64,000 bases of DNA from JAGMCJ01 sp046761005 (lineage in GTDB: Archaea > Thermoplasmatota > Thermoplasmata > RBG-16-68-12 > JAGMCJ01), in contig JBHIFI010000001.1 of NCBI GenBank assembly GCA_046761005.1, positions 27,929 through 91,928 on the forward strand, written 5' to 3'. Below, piece after piece: positions 50,143 through 59,151 of the stretch (positions within the stretch are counted from its first letter, which is position 1; every line of letters starts with the position of its first letter). A program made the translations under genes and the position numbers. The notes below the pieces were generated by a model. That model was not told where the DNA came from. It did not search any database and was given only the letters and a program-made list of their open reading frames with translations.

Positions 50143-50637
50143 CTACTCTGATAGCACCTTCAGGTAGGTGGCCAGGTTGAATTCTTCGCCCGTCTCATCG
50201 CTCCTGATCTTTTCTACGTTCTCCACATGGAAACCTATTTCCTCATAGAATGCTCTGGTTCTCTCATACGGTTCGTACTTGGTTTGTTGTGCTACAGTTT
50301 CCACTCGGATCTCCCTAATCCCTGTCTTTCTCAACTCTCCTTCCACCGCAAGGTATAACTCTGAACCTATACCTCGTCTCTGGAATTCAAGGTCAATGCC
50401 TATCCATTTGATTCTAGCTTTGTCGCCCTTGAAGGAGTAGAAGATGAAACCGACAATCCTTCCCCTTTCCTCAGCTATACACCCCTTGCAGATTCTTGTA
50501 TCACGAGGTATGGATTCATTAATTGCAACGCTGTCAAACCAATCTGGATGAAGGGTTTTGGCCACTTTCATTATGCCTTCGAAGTCTCCTTGTACCGATC
50601 TACGAATGTTCACGGACCAGCAAGAAAGCAGCAGCAT
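50143..50637 (-). CDS. GNAT-family acetyltransferase
   Basis: A 164-residue GNAT: NIRRSVQGDFEGIMKVAKTL, GRIVGFIFYSFKGDKARIKWIGIDLEFQRRGIGSELYLAVEGEL (acetyl-CoA loop QRRGIG) and ERTRAFYEEIGFHVENVEKI. Start at the ATG 50637 or the GTG 50613. Monocistronic, divergent from the membrane protein gene. Substrate unknown. Confidence 0.85.
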   Translation of the reverse strand: MLLLSCWSVNIRRSVQGDFEGIMKVAKTLHPDWFDSVAINESIPRDTRICKGCIAEERGRIVGFIFYSFKGDKARIKWIGIDLEFQRRGIGSELYLAVEGELRKTGIREIRVETVAQQTKYEPYERTRAFYEEIGFHVENVEKIRSDETGEEFNLATYLKVLSE

Positions 50638-50772
50638 TTCTGACCGGGTTATGATACAAGAAGCTGTACTATTGAATAGCGAATCTCTTGATAGAACCTG
50701 GAGTTCTGGATATAGAAAGGTTATATCTTCGCCAGTCTAGAATGAATCAAAGAGACAATGAGGAGGGCGAAT

Positions 50773-51321
50773 ATGAAAAAAGTGAGCTTAGAAGGTAGTG
50801 AGCAAGCGGTGGAGAGACTGCATAGATGGCTTGGAATGACTGAAGAGACGGGTTTCCGCATGTTGCTGCTCTATTTGCCCCTCGTATGCGTACTTCCTGG
50901 CTGGATCGTCATTATCTTCACTTCTGACGTATTCCCCAAGCCCACATTCGTACTCGGCATGATAGCCTTCGCTGGCTATCTTCCGCTCGCGGTCGTGCAG
51001 GCGAAATGGCTAAAGACGAAAGCTCTCTCGGAATGCAGTCAATCCTTTCAACCATGGACCTTTTTCGTGACTGTGTTCTCGATCTCCTGCCTGGGGGTCG
51101 GAATCTTATGGTCCATTCCTTTTGGGGTGGGAGTTCTCAATGCCATTCTGATCTATGCGGGAACGATATTCTTCGGAATAATCCACTATGCCTCTACCTT
51201 CTTAGCATTCCGAGCCGTTCCTAGATGGAGAACTTTGACGTTGAGGAGCATAGCCCTCTTCTCGACTCTCGCCGTGATCTTTCTTATCTCATTCTTGTAC
51301 TTCACTGGCGCAGTCGGCTAG
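50773..51321 (+). CDS. Four-helix membrane protein, unknown
   Basis: About 182 residues with four hydrophobic segments (LLLYLPLVCVLPGWIVIIF; FVLGMIAFAGYLPLAVV; FFVTVFSISCLGVGILWSIPFGVGVLNAILIYAGTIFFGIIHY; SIALFSTLAVIFLISFLYF). The ATG at 50773 has GGAGGG about 7 bases upstream; an in-frame ATG at 50758 sits on the Shine-Dalgarno. Not recognised. Confidence 0.65.
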   Translation: MKKVSLEGSEQAVERLHRWLGMTEETGFRMLLLYLPLVCVLPGWIVIIFTSDVFPKPTFVLGMIAFAGYLPLAVVQAKWLKTKALSECSQSFQPWTFFVTVFSISCLGVGILWSIPFGVGVLNAILIYAGTIFFGIIHYASTFLAFRAVPRWRTLTLRSIALFSTLAVIFLISFLYFTGAVG

Positions 51322-51394
51322 TGTTTCTCTAGTCAGTCTCGCTGCCCTAATGGTCCCCTCCGATTGAGATGTCCCTACTCAGTTGTCAGGCATC

Positions 51395-51913
51395 CTAATC
51401 AAGGAGTTGTCTCAACTCACTCACAGCTGATCCTGTGTCTCCTTTGTCAACACCGATGAAAGGAATAGAGATGCCCTCTTCCTCAAGCCTCTTCATCAGG
51501 ATCTCAATGAAAATACCTGGCCGTTGCGATTTGTCCGCCTGGAGATTTACCGCACAGGATGGGGAATACTCCATGCCTAGAATAGCAGATATCTGAAAGC
51601 CCTCGGAAATCGCTGCGCTTATCATCTCGATGACATCATCCGCCAATATGGCGCAAAGCTCTCTGAATTCTGGCACATCGTAGTCACGGATTCCCTTGGG
51701 ATCCCGCTTGAGTCCTCTTGAGTAACCACCAAACATTCCCTCAGGGCAAGGCATCTGTATCAGGTTCACTTCCCGCTCAAGGAGCTCCTTCATCACGGGC
51801 TTCACCACAGCGGGATACTCTCTCGCTATTCCCTTTGCTTGAAATCCCTGAGAAATCAGACAGAATGGGATGAGCACTATCCTCTTGCTCCTTATGTCCT
51901 CGTGAAGGGGCAT
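51395..51913 (-). CDS. TudS-related (DUF523-like/COG5418) putative desulfidase
   Basis: About 172 residues: VLIPFCLISQGFQAKGIAREYP, LIQMPCPEGMFGGYSRGLKRDP, FRELCAILADDVIEMI and ILGMEYSPSCAVN. The three Cys (FCL, PCPE, SPSC) are placed as in TudS-like proteins that bind an iron-sulfur cluster and remove sulfur from thiolated nucleobases; the assignment is by motif memory. The frame is open to a TTG at 51967 that overlaps the upstream stop; the ATG at 51913 was chosen because the domain starts there. Confidence 0.7.
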   Translation of the reverse strand: MPLHEDIRSKRIVLIPFCLISQGFQAKGIAREYPAVVKPVMKELLEREVNLIQMPCPEGMFGGYSRGLKRDPKGIRDYDVPEFRELCAILADDVIEMISAAISEGFQISAILGMEYSPSCAVNLQADKSQRPGIFIEILMKRLEEEGISIPFIGVDKGDTGSAVSELRQLLD

Positions 51914-51963
51914 AATATTCCACTCATTTTTCGATTCGAAGTATTGAAATGGGAACCTTGACC

Positions 51964-54900
51964 TCAATCTTTCAGGTCCTCATCTACGTATTCCGAGAGC
52001 ACGTGATACTTCTTCGCCTCATTCGGAGTTGTTGATAGTACGATGTAGTTTATCAGCCTCCGACTTTCCCTTGGTGTGAGAGACATCATGGAGGTAGCGA
52101 GAATGTGCTTTCCCTCCCTAGCCAAGTCGAAGAGCATGACCTTGCACCGTCTCGATGGAGATACTAAGCAGACGGACTCCCTCTTCCTCGAGTTGCTGAC
52201 AACGATTGTTCGGTTGTCGGATATAGAGAAGGCACCCCACTTCGTATATTTCCTCTGCCTCCATCCTGACCTGCTGAAATATGCGGACGTTCTCCTCGAC
52301 CCCTCGACCAGGAAGAAGCCGAAACAGCCGCCCTCGAAATACAGGGAGGATTTGCCGGTGTTCATGAAATCCTGAAGGACCGCTACCACGTTGCTTCTTG
52401 GTCTTGTCAGGTACTCAGTCGAAACTTTCAGCCCTCTGAGCTTCTCGTCTCGCTTAGCCGTTGTCTGGACTCTCACGCCCTTCCATCTTCCTCTGGTTAC
52501 CTTTTCGTGAGTGAATCTCTCCTCATGGAGCTTTCCCAAGAACGTTTCCTTCATCGCGATCGGAGTCAAGCCCCCATACCAAGGTCGTATCCAGGATAGC
52601 TGGCTTTGACTTGGGTAGGCGGAGAGAACCCACTCCATTCCATCCTTCTGCAAAGATGTAATGCAACCAGCAAAGCCTGGAACAACAGTGAAGTTCATGA
52701 GCCCATTATCAACGCGAATCTTTCCCTTTCTTTCGCGAACCGAAACCGATCCAGGTTTTCCTATCACGACGATGGGAAGCTGGAGGACATCATCGTAGAG
52801 AGGAGTGTAGAGGCGGGCCTTCGCGAAAAAGACTCCGAGGCCTATCCTACTCGCTTTGAGCCTGATATACTCCTCAAAAGGGTTCTCCAAGCACAAGTCT
52901 TCCGCCTCGAAAGTTCTCCTGTTCGCCCGCAGATTGGCGGGGAAATCAAGCCTTATCTTTGCATCAATCTTCTTATTTCGCGAGTTTCTGACTGTCAATT
53001 TGAACTCGGTCTCGTCCTCGAGAACGAGAGGCTCTGGGTGAGTAGCAATTTCCAGCACCCTGCGGGGACTGATGCTCTCCTCCGACTCGACCTGCCCCCG
53101 CGAGAGCTGCAGCCATGTCTTCCGAACTCTCTTCCAGTCGCGATTCGCTACGACTAGATGGAGGGGCGGCAGCTCTCTCTTCTCCCCTGGTTTGACTTCT
53201 GGGCAATCGAGAGTGATTGTCATTCCCCACCCGCCGAGCTCCACCTCTCCTGAGGATTCAGGATCCCAAATCATGCCCAGACCCGTCTCCTGGTTTCCCG
53301 CATGAATCCACGTTTCTGAGAAATATCCTCTCTTCGGAACGTCCTCCATCCAGTCTGGAAAATCATCTTGAACTACTTCCTCCTGAATCATGCCATATTT
53401 GGAAGGAATAGTCATCTTATCCTCATGGAGCTCTCGGTGAACAAAGAACTGGATTCGACCTTCAAACTTCTTCTTTCCCTTGTTCTCCAATATTGGGAGA
53501 ATCTGCACCAAGTCGTTGCTAGACATTTTTATTTGCAGCGAGACTCTAAGACCGCCTTTCTCCTCGGAAACCGTGGAGAGCGTCGCAGTTGTGCTCACCT
53601 TCTCGTTCTTGACCTTCATTCCAAAGTCGAGCCTCGAAAGCTCGGAAGGCCAGAAAGGTGGCCCGAGCCGCATATTGAAATATTCAGCTATGGGATATCT
53701 AGAGACCTTGTCGTACAAGTCAATAAAGGCGCCCTTTCGAAGGGCAACCAAGCGAAGTTGGGCGTTTTCCATGACTAGGCGGTCTTCCACGACGTCCGAG
53801 ACCGCACCATGCAGACCAACGCATCTGACCCTCAGAACCTTTTCCTTGGTTCGCAAGCCCTCGAACTCCGTCCATGCTCTTAACGGATAGGACCTCGTTT
53901 CGGATGACTTCGATATGATTGTGAGAGGAACGCCAGCTGTCCTTTCCGATGTTATAGTGAAAGGGGCGCTCTTCTTGTCCAGTTCCACTCCGTCCGCCTC
54001 AAAATGGATACGACCTTTCACCCTTCTCTTCAGGTTGCTCTTAAGGTTGACTACCACCTTCTTTTCCGTCTCTGGGACGACAGAGATGAACTCGGGATCA
54101 GTTTCTATCTCTATGGCCTGCTTGACGCGCAGTCCGGTCCTCAGGACGAATGATTCATCACCGATGCTCAAACGTGTGAGAACGCTGTCGCTCTTTTCGT
54201 CCCAAGGCTTCTCTTTGACATCCAATGAGACCTTCAAACGGGACGACATCCTCCTTTTCTTTCCAGCGGGCACGTCGAACTTCTTCTTTCTCACAGATAG
54301 AGATACCCCTTTGGGCGGGGTTGCATTCAGACGACACGCCATTTTGCTCCTACTCTTGTTGACAACCTCCCACGTCATCTTCCAAACCATTCCAGCCAAA
54401 ACGTCGTGCCTGTCGAGCTTCGCGAAGACCTTGACATCGTTGTTCTCGAAGCCAGTTATTCCTCTCGATTCCCGGTCAATCCAAACCGTGATTTCTTCCC
54501 CGCCCTCCCTCCAAGTGTAGGGGAAAACGTTCATACCCTCGACCTGAACGTCATCCTCTACCATTTCTATTGGCCGCTGAAAAGTGTGGTACCAGTCATG
54601 CTTTTCGAAGTATGGCCCTGCTGGCCGGAACTGCATTATCATGGGCACATAGTTCTGCATGTAGACCGTGGTCTTTGGAACCCAGAAGAACCCCGTTTTC
54701 TTGTAGGCGGGAAGAGCTTTCATGTTGCCCGGCCACGTGTGCAGGTCCAATCTTTCGAGCTTATTCTCGAGTGTGCACTCCACGCTTCTGCAAAGGAGCT
54801 TGCGGCCATAGCTCTTCCCATGATGGGTGGGCAGGACATTCAGCCAGGAGACATAGGCAGCCTCCTTTTCATGCATGTAAGGGTTCACCCGCACGAATCC

Positions 54901-55086
54901 GATTGCTTTGCCCTTTTCCATTATGATGAATCTTCCGTAACATCTGACCCTGCTCTCGCTCTCCTTAACCTTGTCCGCTGTCATGGGAACGCCTCGGGTG
55001 AGACCTCCGGGCCACCCTTCATCGCTCTTGTTCCACATGTCCGCCAATTTGGCTGCGTATCTGTCCTCGTAATCGATAATCTTCAT
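51964..55086 (-). CDS. Large GNAT - beta-sandwich fusion protein
   Basis: About 1040 residues. Residues 1-150 are a GNAT domain (GRFIIMEKGKAIGFVRVNPY...AAYVSWLNVLPTHHGKSYGRKLL). The remaining ~890 residues are beta-rich, Lys/Arg-rich and contain repeated immunoglobulin-like or beta-sandwich stretches (VVPETEKKVVVNLKSNLKRRVKGRIHFE; EPLVLEDETEFKLTVRNSRNKKIDAKIRLDFP). The C-terminal part (DNGLMNFTVVPGFAGCITSLQKDGMEWVLS...RPWYGGLTPIA) resembles mutarotase/glycosidase-associated supersandwich domains. No signal peptide or membrane helix, so cytosolic. The ATG at 55086 starts the GNAT fold; an upstream extension to 55278 is antisense to the hsp20 promoter and is rejected. Confidence 0.75.
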   Translation of the reverse strand: MKIIDYEDRYAAKLADMWNKSDEGWPGGLTRGVPMTADKVKESESRVRCYGRFIIMEKGKAIGFVRVNPYMHEKEAAYVSWLNVLPTHHGKSYGRKLLCRSVECTLENKLERLDLHTWPGNMKALPAYKKTGFFWVPKTTVYMQNYVPMIMQFRPAGPYFEKHDWYHTFQRPIEMVEDDVQVEGMNVFPYTWREGGEEITVWIDRESRGITGFENNDVKVFAKLDRHDVLAGMVWKMTWEVVNKSRSKMACRLNATPPKGVSLSVRKKKFDVPAGKKRRMSSRLKVSLDVKEKPWDEKSDSVLTRLSIGDESFVLRTGLRVKQAIEIETDPEFISVVPETEKKVVVNLKSNLKRRVKGRIHFEADGVELDKKSAPFTITSERTAGVPLTIISKSSETRSYPLRAWTEFEGLRTKEKVLRVRCVGLHGAVSDVVEDRLVMENAQLRLVALRKGAFIDLYDKVSRYPIAEYFNMRLGPPFWPSELSRLDFGMKVKNEKVSTTATLSTVSEEKGGLRVSLQIKMSSNDLVQILPILENKGKKKFEGRIQFFVHRELHEDKMTIPSKYGMIQEEVVQDDFPDWMEDVPKRGYFSETWIHAGNQETGLGMIWDPESSGEVELGGWGMTITLDCPEVKPGEKRELPPLHLVVANRDWKRVRKTWLQLSRGQVESEESISPRRVLEIATHPEPLVLEDETEFKLTVRNSRNKKIDAKIRLDFPANLRANRRTFEAEDLCLENPFEEYIRLKASRIGLGVFFAKARLYTPLYDDVLQLPIVVIGKPGSVSVRERKGKIRVDNGLMNFTVVPGFAGCITSLQKDGMEWVLSAYPSQSQLSWIRPWYGGLTPIAMKETFLGKLHEERFTHEKVTRGRWKGVRVQTTAKRDEKLRGLKVSTEYLTRPRSNVVAVLQDFMNTGKSSLYFEGGCFGFFLVEGSRRTSAYFSRSGWRQRKYTKWGAFSISDNRTIVVSNSRKRESVCLVSPSRRCKVMLFDLAREGKHILATSMMSLTPRESRRLINYIVLSTTPNEAKKYHVLSEYVDEDLKD

Positions 55087-55271
55087 TTTGTTCCGAGGGA
55101 ATAGAAGGAACTGGATTAAAAAGCTGTTGGACAATTCGGAAAGGTATGGATTTGCCGTTCGACAACATGTATGATGGCTGGCGGGTGATTCAAAAGTCTT
55201 TAATATTTCCCTCGGTATTTCAGGAATGTTATTCGGAAGAGTTGTCGACACAAGAGGGGAGGATGTTAGAT

Positions 55272-55838
55272 ATGGCAAAGAAGAAGGAGAAGAAGGAAGA
55301 GAAGGTGCCTGTAGAAATCAAGAGGTTTGCTGGACCACCTTGGCACCCGCGATGGGGAGACATGCTTCGTAGAATGGACGAGGATTTCGAGGACTTCCAG
55401 AGGTGGATGGATAGAAGTTTCTGGCGGCCCGGCGCCTGGTTAATGTCAAGGCCATGGAGAAGGAGAGAATGGCTCCGTGGCTGGCCGGAGAGACCTCTCT
55501 TTGAAATTCGGGAACCTCTTGTTGATATAAAGGATACCGGAAAGGAGATAGTCGTGGAGGCCGAGATGGCAGGTATTCCCAAGGAGAATATCGACATTAG
55601 CCTGACCGAAGACTCGATCGAGATATCCGGTGAGATGGAATCCAAGGAGGAGGAAGAGGAGGAAGGCTATTACCGCCACGAGAGAAGCTACAAGACATGC
55701 TTAAGACAGATGCCTCTGCCCGCCGAGGTCATTCCCAACAAGGCGAGAGCGCGGTTGGAAGGGGGCATCCTTCGCATAGACATCCCGAAGAAGAAGCCCA
55801 CGCCCAAGCGGAAGGGGCACAGGGTCAAGATAGAGTAG
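55272..55838 (+). CDS. hsp20: Small heat shock protein Hsp20
   Basis: A 188-residue Hsp20. A Trp/Arg-rich N-terminal arm (MDEDFEDFQRWMDRSFWRPG) precedes the alpha-crystallin domain (PLVDIKDTGKEIVVEAEMAGIPKENIDISLTEDSIEISGE ... LEGGILRIDIPKK). It holds unfolding proteins. The ATG at 55272 has GGGGAGG 9 bases upstream; TTTAATATT at 55199-55207 is a likely TATA box. Followed after 17 bases by superoxide reductase, so probably co-expressed stress genes. Confidence 0.92.
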   Translation: MAKKKEKKEEKVPVEIKRFAGPPWHPRWGDMLRRMDEDFEDFQRWMDRSFWRPGAWLMSRPWRRREWLRGWPERPLFEIREPLVDIKDTGKEIVVEAEMAGIPKENIDISLTEDSIEISGEMESKEEEEEEGYYRHERSYKTCLRQMPLPAEVIPNKARARLEGGILRIDIPKKKPTPKRKGHRVKIE

Positions 55839-55855
55839 CCGGGCAGCTCCTGTGA

Positions 55856-56275
55856 ATGAGGGGGAATGATACGAAGAGGATCGGAGACCTGATATATTCG
55901 AAGGAGGCAGAAGAGAAAGCGGCCCTCAAGGAGAAGCACACGCCTTCGATAGAAGCACCGAATGGTGCGAGACCAGAGGAGGCGTTTCAGGTAACGGTTA
56001 TCGTCGGAAAGGAAGTCCCTCACCCAAACCTGGTGGAGCATCACATCAAGTGGATTCGGGTCTTCGTGGAGGAGGAGGGCAGATCGCATAATCCCATCCA
56101 CGTGGGCACGTATGAAATGGGACCTACCTATGCGGAGCCGAAGGTGACATTTCCCTTGAAGCTGAAGAAGTCCTCCACCGTTCACGCCTTGGGATACTGC
56201 AACCTTCATGGCATCTGGGAGAACTCGGTTGACATCATAGTGGAGCGATCGGAACCCAGGCAAAGACCTGAATGA
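55856..56275 (+). CDS. sor: Superoxide reductase (neelaredoxin/desulfoferrodoxin type)
   Basis: A 139-residue SOR without the desulforedoxin domain. KEKHTPSIE carries the catalytic Lys and first His ligand, PHPNLVEHHIKWI two more His, and YCNLHGIWE the Cys and final His of the Fe(His)4(Cys) site. It reduces superoxide to peroxide without making O2, a hallmark of anaerobes and microaerophiles. Immediately downstream of hsp20. Confidence 0.93.
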   Translation: MRGNDTKRIGDLIYSKEAEEKAALKEKHTPSIEAPNGARPEEAFQVTVIVGKEVPHPNLVEHHIKWIRVFVEEEGRSHNPIHVGTYEMGPTYAEPKVTFPLKLKKSSTVHALGYCNLHGIWENSVDIIVERSEPRQRPE

Positions 56276-56310
56276 AGAGTCCAGTAACCAGAGTCGGTCT
56301 GACTGGAAGC

Positions 56311-57090
56311 CTATCGTTTCAAAGCAATGCACAGGACCCTGAACGTTCTCTCTCGCGCCGGACGTAGAAGTGTGGTTATGACGTTCTTTTCGTAGAGTCG
56401 GTCGCCATCGTAGCTTGCCCTGACATCGAAGTCAGCGCTCAAAAGAAGCCTACCCATCTCGCCCCTTTCGTAGATTCTTATGGGAGATTCGACCAGGAAT
56501 TCCTCCAAGACCTGGTCACCGCTTTGGATGATAAATTTGAAGGCAATATCAAGGATTCTGCTTGTGGAATCAAACCGCGACCTGGCAAGCCTTATGACCT
56601 TTAGCCCCTCCTGTATAGCTTCATGAGACGCAGAGTGCTCGGACTTCACACCGCCCATGTTCCAATATTCGAAGATAAAGGGGGAGCCGGAAAGCAGCAG
56701 AGACGATATCCCCCGCAGAACTCTCCTGACGTCGGCGATGTCCGTGATGTGCCCGAAACCGCCAAACATGCAGATGGCAGCATCGAACCCACCTGGAAGG
56801 TGCAGATCTTCCATGTCCTGATGGAAAAACTCCACTGGCATTTTTCCCGCCTTCTCTGCAGCGATTTCAATCATGGGCTCGGAGTTGTCTATTCCAGTCA
56901 CTCTATAACCCGCCCTGGCGAGAGGGATCGCGTGCCCGCCAGTTCCACATCCGAGATCAAGGATCCTTCCTCCTTCAGGCACGCTCAATTCGCGGAAAAT
57001 CGACCTCAGAACGTTGCACTGAGTCTCGTAATCCACTATGTCCCTGTAGATTAGATCGTAATAGCGGGCCCATCGGTCGTAGGCGCTCAT
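56311..57090 (-). CDS. SAM-dependent class I methyltransferase
   Basis: A 259-residue methyltransferase: AYDRWARYYDLIYRDIVDYE, motif I GGRILDLGCGTGGHAIPLARAGY, VTGIDNSEPMIEIA, DMEDLHLPGGFDAAICMFGGFGHI. A C-terminal beta domain (IIQSGDQVLEEFLVESPIRIYERGEM) covers the active site. Substrate unknown. Divergent from the kelch gene. Confidence 0.88.
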   Translation of the reverse strand: MSAYDRWARYYDLIYRDIVDYETQCNVLRSIFRELSVPEGGRILDLGCGTGGHAIPLARAGYRVTGIDNSEPMIEIAAEKAGKMPVEFFHQDMEDLHLPGGFDAAICMFGGFGHITDIADVRRVLRGISSLLLSGSPFIFEYWNMGGVKSEHSASHEAIQEGLKVIRLARSRFDSTSRILDIAFKFIIQSGDQVLEEFLVESPIRIYERGEMGRLLLSADFDVRASYDGDRLYEKNVITTLLRPARERTFRVLCIALKR

Positions 57091-57178
57091 ATGCGCGAGG
57101 CATCAGTTTCCGACTTATATGGTTTCAGTCTCGGAAGCTTTATCTCAGTAATCCGAGAATAGGGGACGACTGATTACT

Positions 57179-58231
57179 ATGAGGAGGACTGTGACTCTTT
57201 GCCTGATAATCTTGGTGGCGGTTTCTCAATTGATTTGGCTTCCAAGGTCGAGCGCCAATGGGCTGGGCAAAGTCGATGTCGTGGCTCACCTGCCCGAACC
57301 ACTCTACAGAGCATCGGCCGTATGGAATGGCTATGAGTCCTTCGTGTTCGGTGGAAGAAACACGACCGATGTGTTTGATCAGGTCATCGCCTACAACTCG
57401 TCCAGCAACCTCGCCTCTTATAGGAATGTCCTGCCCACGAATACAATGAGCGCACCCTCGGTCTGGGATGGAAGCCACGCCTTCGTTTTTGGCGGTTCTG
57501 ATGACTTTGGCATCAGGCTCGATAGTATCATCAGGTACGATCCCGCTATTAATGAAGTAGAGGTGATGAATGCCACGCTTCCAAATGGGAGGGTGGGCTC
57601 TTCGGCTGTATGGGCCGGAAGCTACGCTTATGTGTTTGGCGGGCACGATACGACCTTCTTGAGAGAGATCATCAGATACGACACCTCAACAGACACGATT
57701 TCCGTGATGTCCGCCGAACTCCCTGGCGGTTTGGCGGGAACTTCTGCTATTTGGGACGGTAGTAGCGTGTACATATTCGGTGGTAGAGATTATTCCTCCA
57801 TATTCGATCAGATTCTGAGATACGATCCGGGCACCAATTCCGTACATGTATTGAATGTGACATTGCCGGGCCCTAGATATCATACATCGGCAATCTGGGA
57901 CGGTAGAAGCGCATACATCTTCGGAGGAAGGGACAACGAATCGACGTTGAGCGAAATCGTGCGGTTTGTGCCCTCCTCCCAGACTGTCACCCTACTTTCG
58001 ATGAATCTGCCGAGCCCTCGTGAGCTGACCTGTGCGGTTTGGGATGGTAAGAGCGCATACATATTCGGAGGTGTAAGTGCGTTCATTCCACTAGATGAAA
58101 TCGTGAGGTTTGACCTGAAAGGCGTTGAGAGACCAAGCTACTTGGAATTCTGGCCCGTCTTTGTTCTGTTCAGCATTGCTATAGTTGTCTTGATATTTCT
58201 TTTCCTCAAGCTCTCTGGGAGGCGCGATTGA
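57179..58231 (+). CDS. Secreted kelch-repeat beta-propeller protein with C-terminal membrane anchor
   Basis: A 350-residue protein. A signal peptide (RRTVTLCLIILVAVSQLIWLPRSSA) is followed by six kelch-like repeats of about 47 residues, each with SAVWDG...AYIFGG...EIVRYDP. A C-terminal membrane helix (FWPVFVLFSIAIVVLIFLFLKL) ends in a short basic tail. Several N-x-S/T sites suit an extracellular propeller. Likely a surface-binding or structural protein. Confidence 0.85.
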   Translation: MRRTVTLCLIILVAVSQLIWLPRSSANGLGKVDVVAHLPEPLYRASAVWNGYESFVFGGRNTTDVFDQVIAYNSSSNLASYRNVLPTNTMSAPSVWDGSHAFVFGGSDDFGIRLDSIIRYDPAINEVEVMNATLPNGRVGSSAVWAGSYAYVFGGHDTTFLREIIRYDTSTDTISVMSAELPGGLAGTSAIWDGSSVYIFGGRDYSSIFDQILRYDPGTNSVHVLNVTLPGPRYHTSAIWDGRSAYIFGGRDNESTLSEIVRFVPSSQTVTLLSMNLPSPRELTCAVWDGKSAYIFGGVSAFIPLDEIVRFDLKGVERPSYLEFWPVFVLFSIAIVVLIFLFLKLSGRRD

Positions 58232-58449
58232 CATCTGGCATAAGACCGGAATTGGTTATCCTTATCAAGAAGCTGGGGAAGCCATAGGGCTATCACTCGC
58301 CTTACACAGTTTGTTCAATGTGAAGCACATGAAACGCCTCTGGCGAAAAACCAAATACCCGCGAACTCATGAGAAACGCAAGTAGACATCAGAAGTTCTC
58401 GATTTGCAGGAAGAAATCATCAAAAAACCACCAAAAGGAGGAATGAAAG

Positions 58450-58833
58450 ATCGCAGAAGAGTTGTATGACGAGCACGGAAGGCTGAAGACGGAGACGGGA
58501 TTGTCAGAGCCAGCTAGACGAACCTACGGTAAGTGGTTGGCGATAGCAGCTGGAATATTGATATTTGTACCCTCCGTCTTCATAACATTCGCTGGCATAA
58601 TGTGGCTAGTGATAGGCAGCTCAGGAATCACGGGATTCGGCTTTTACATATTTGCATTGAGCTGGTGGGTGCTCTTCTTTGGAATTGGTGGGCTAGTAGG
58701 TGCCATATCTGCGTTCAGACGAACTCATGGATTGCTTGCAGTGGTTGGAACTGTCTTGATGATGTTTGCTGTTCCCTATTTGGCTGCCCCTGCACTCCTG
58801 CTCTTGTACTTCGCTAAGGACGAGTTTTTGTAG
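58450..58833 (+). CDS. Small three-helix membrane protein, apparent ATC start
   Basis: About 127 residues: AEELYDEHGRLKTETGLSEP, then three hydrophobic helices (WLAIAAGILIFVPSVFITFAGIMWLVIG; FYIFALSWWVLFFGIGGLVGAISAF; LLAVVGTVLMMFAVPYLAAPALLLLYF). The frame has no ATG. GGAGG (58437-58441) lies 8 bases before ATC at 58450, whereas an out-of-frame ATG at 58443 is only one base from it and runs to a stop after eight codons. A TTG at 58462 is the conventional alternative. The 58232-58449 gap otherwise shows nothing. Confidence 0.6.
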   Translation: MAEELYDEHGRLKTETGLSEPARRTYGKWLAIAAGILIFVPSVFITFAGIMWLVIGSSGITGFGFYIFALSWWVLFFGIGGLVGAISAFRRTHGLLAVVGTVLMMFAVPYLAAPALLLLYFAKDEFL

Positions 58834-58837
58834 ACAA

Positions 58838-59145
58838 ATGCGAATTCGGGGATCAGCCAGGTTGGAAAGAGAGGAGTTCCCGTCCGATGTCGGATTCACA
58901 CTGGTAATCTCGTGTCTAATTGCCGCGACTTTCGGCTTCCAATATGTGGACAGCAATAGGGACTCGGCACTCTACGAACTCAACGAGGACGAGTGCGATT
59001 CCCACTCTCACATGTTTTCCACGGGGTCCTGGTCAGTGCCATCGGGTTTGCCATGGTAGCGGTCGGCCTCACGTGCGATCGGAGGTTTGAGCTATGCCTG
59101 CCAAAGAAAGAATCGAATTGCTCTGCGGAGAATGGAAACTCCTAG
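58838..59145 (+). pseudogene. Frameshifted two-helix membrane protein gene
   Basis: An ATG at 58838 opens 73 codons (stop 59057-59059) with one membrane helix (VGFTLVISCLIAATFGF). Around 59005-59015 the sequence continues sensibly in another frame: FHGVLVSAIGFAMVAVGLTC, a second membrane helix, ending at 59145. One indel would join them. Either a real frameshift or an assembly error. It follows the three-helix protein gene by 4 bases. Confidence 0.5.
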
Positions 59146-59151
59146 CTATCC

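Noticed and set aside
55087..55278. N-terminal extension of the large GNAT fusion (64 extra residues)
   Set aside because: The region is the hsp20 promoter and leader on the other strand; the GNAT fold begins at 55086.
57140..57646. Minus-strand ORF of 168 codons opposite the kelch gene
   Set aside because: Antisense to a clear repeat protein; its periodicity mirrors the kelch repeats and it has no domain of its own.
57290..58110. Periodic DNA similarity every ~140 bp
   Set aside because: It is the kelch protein repeat seen at DNA level, not a CRISPR array or tandem repeat locus.
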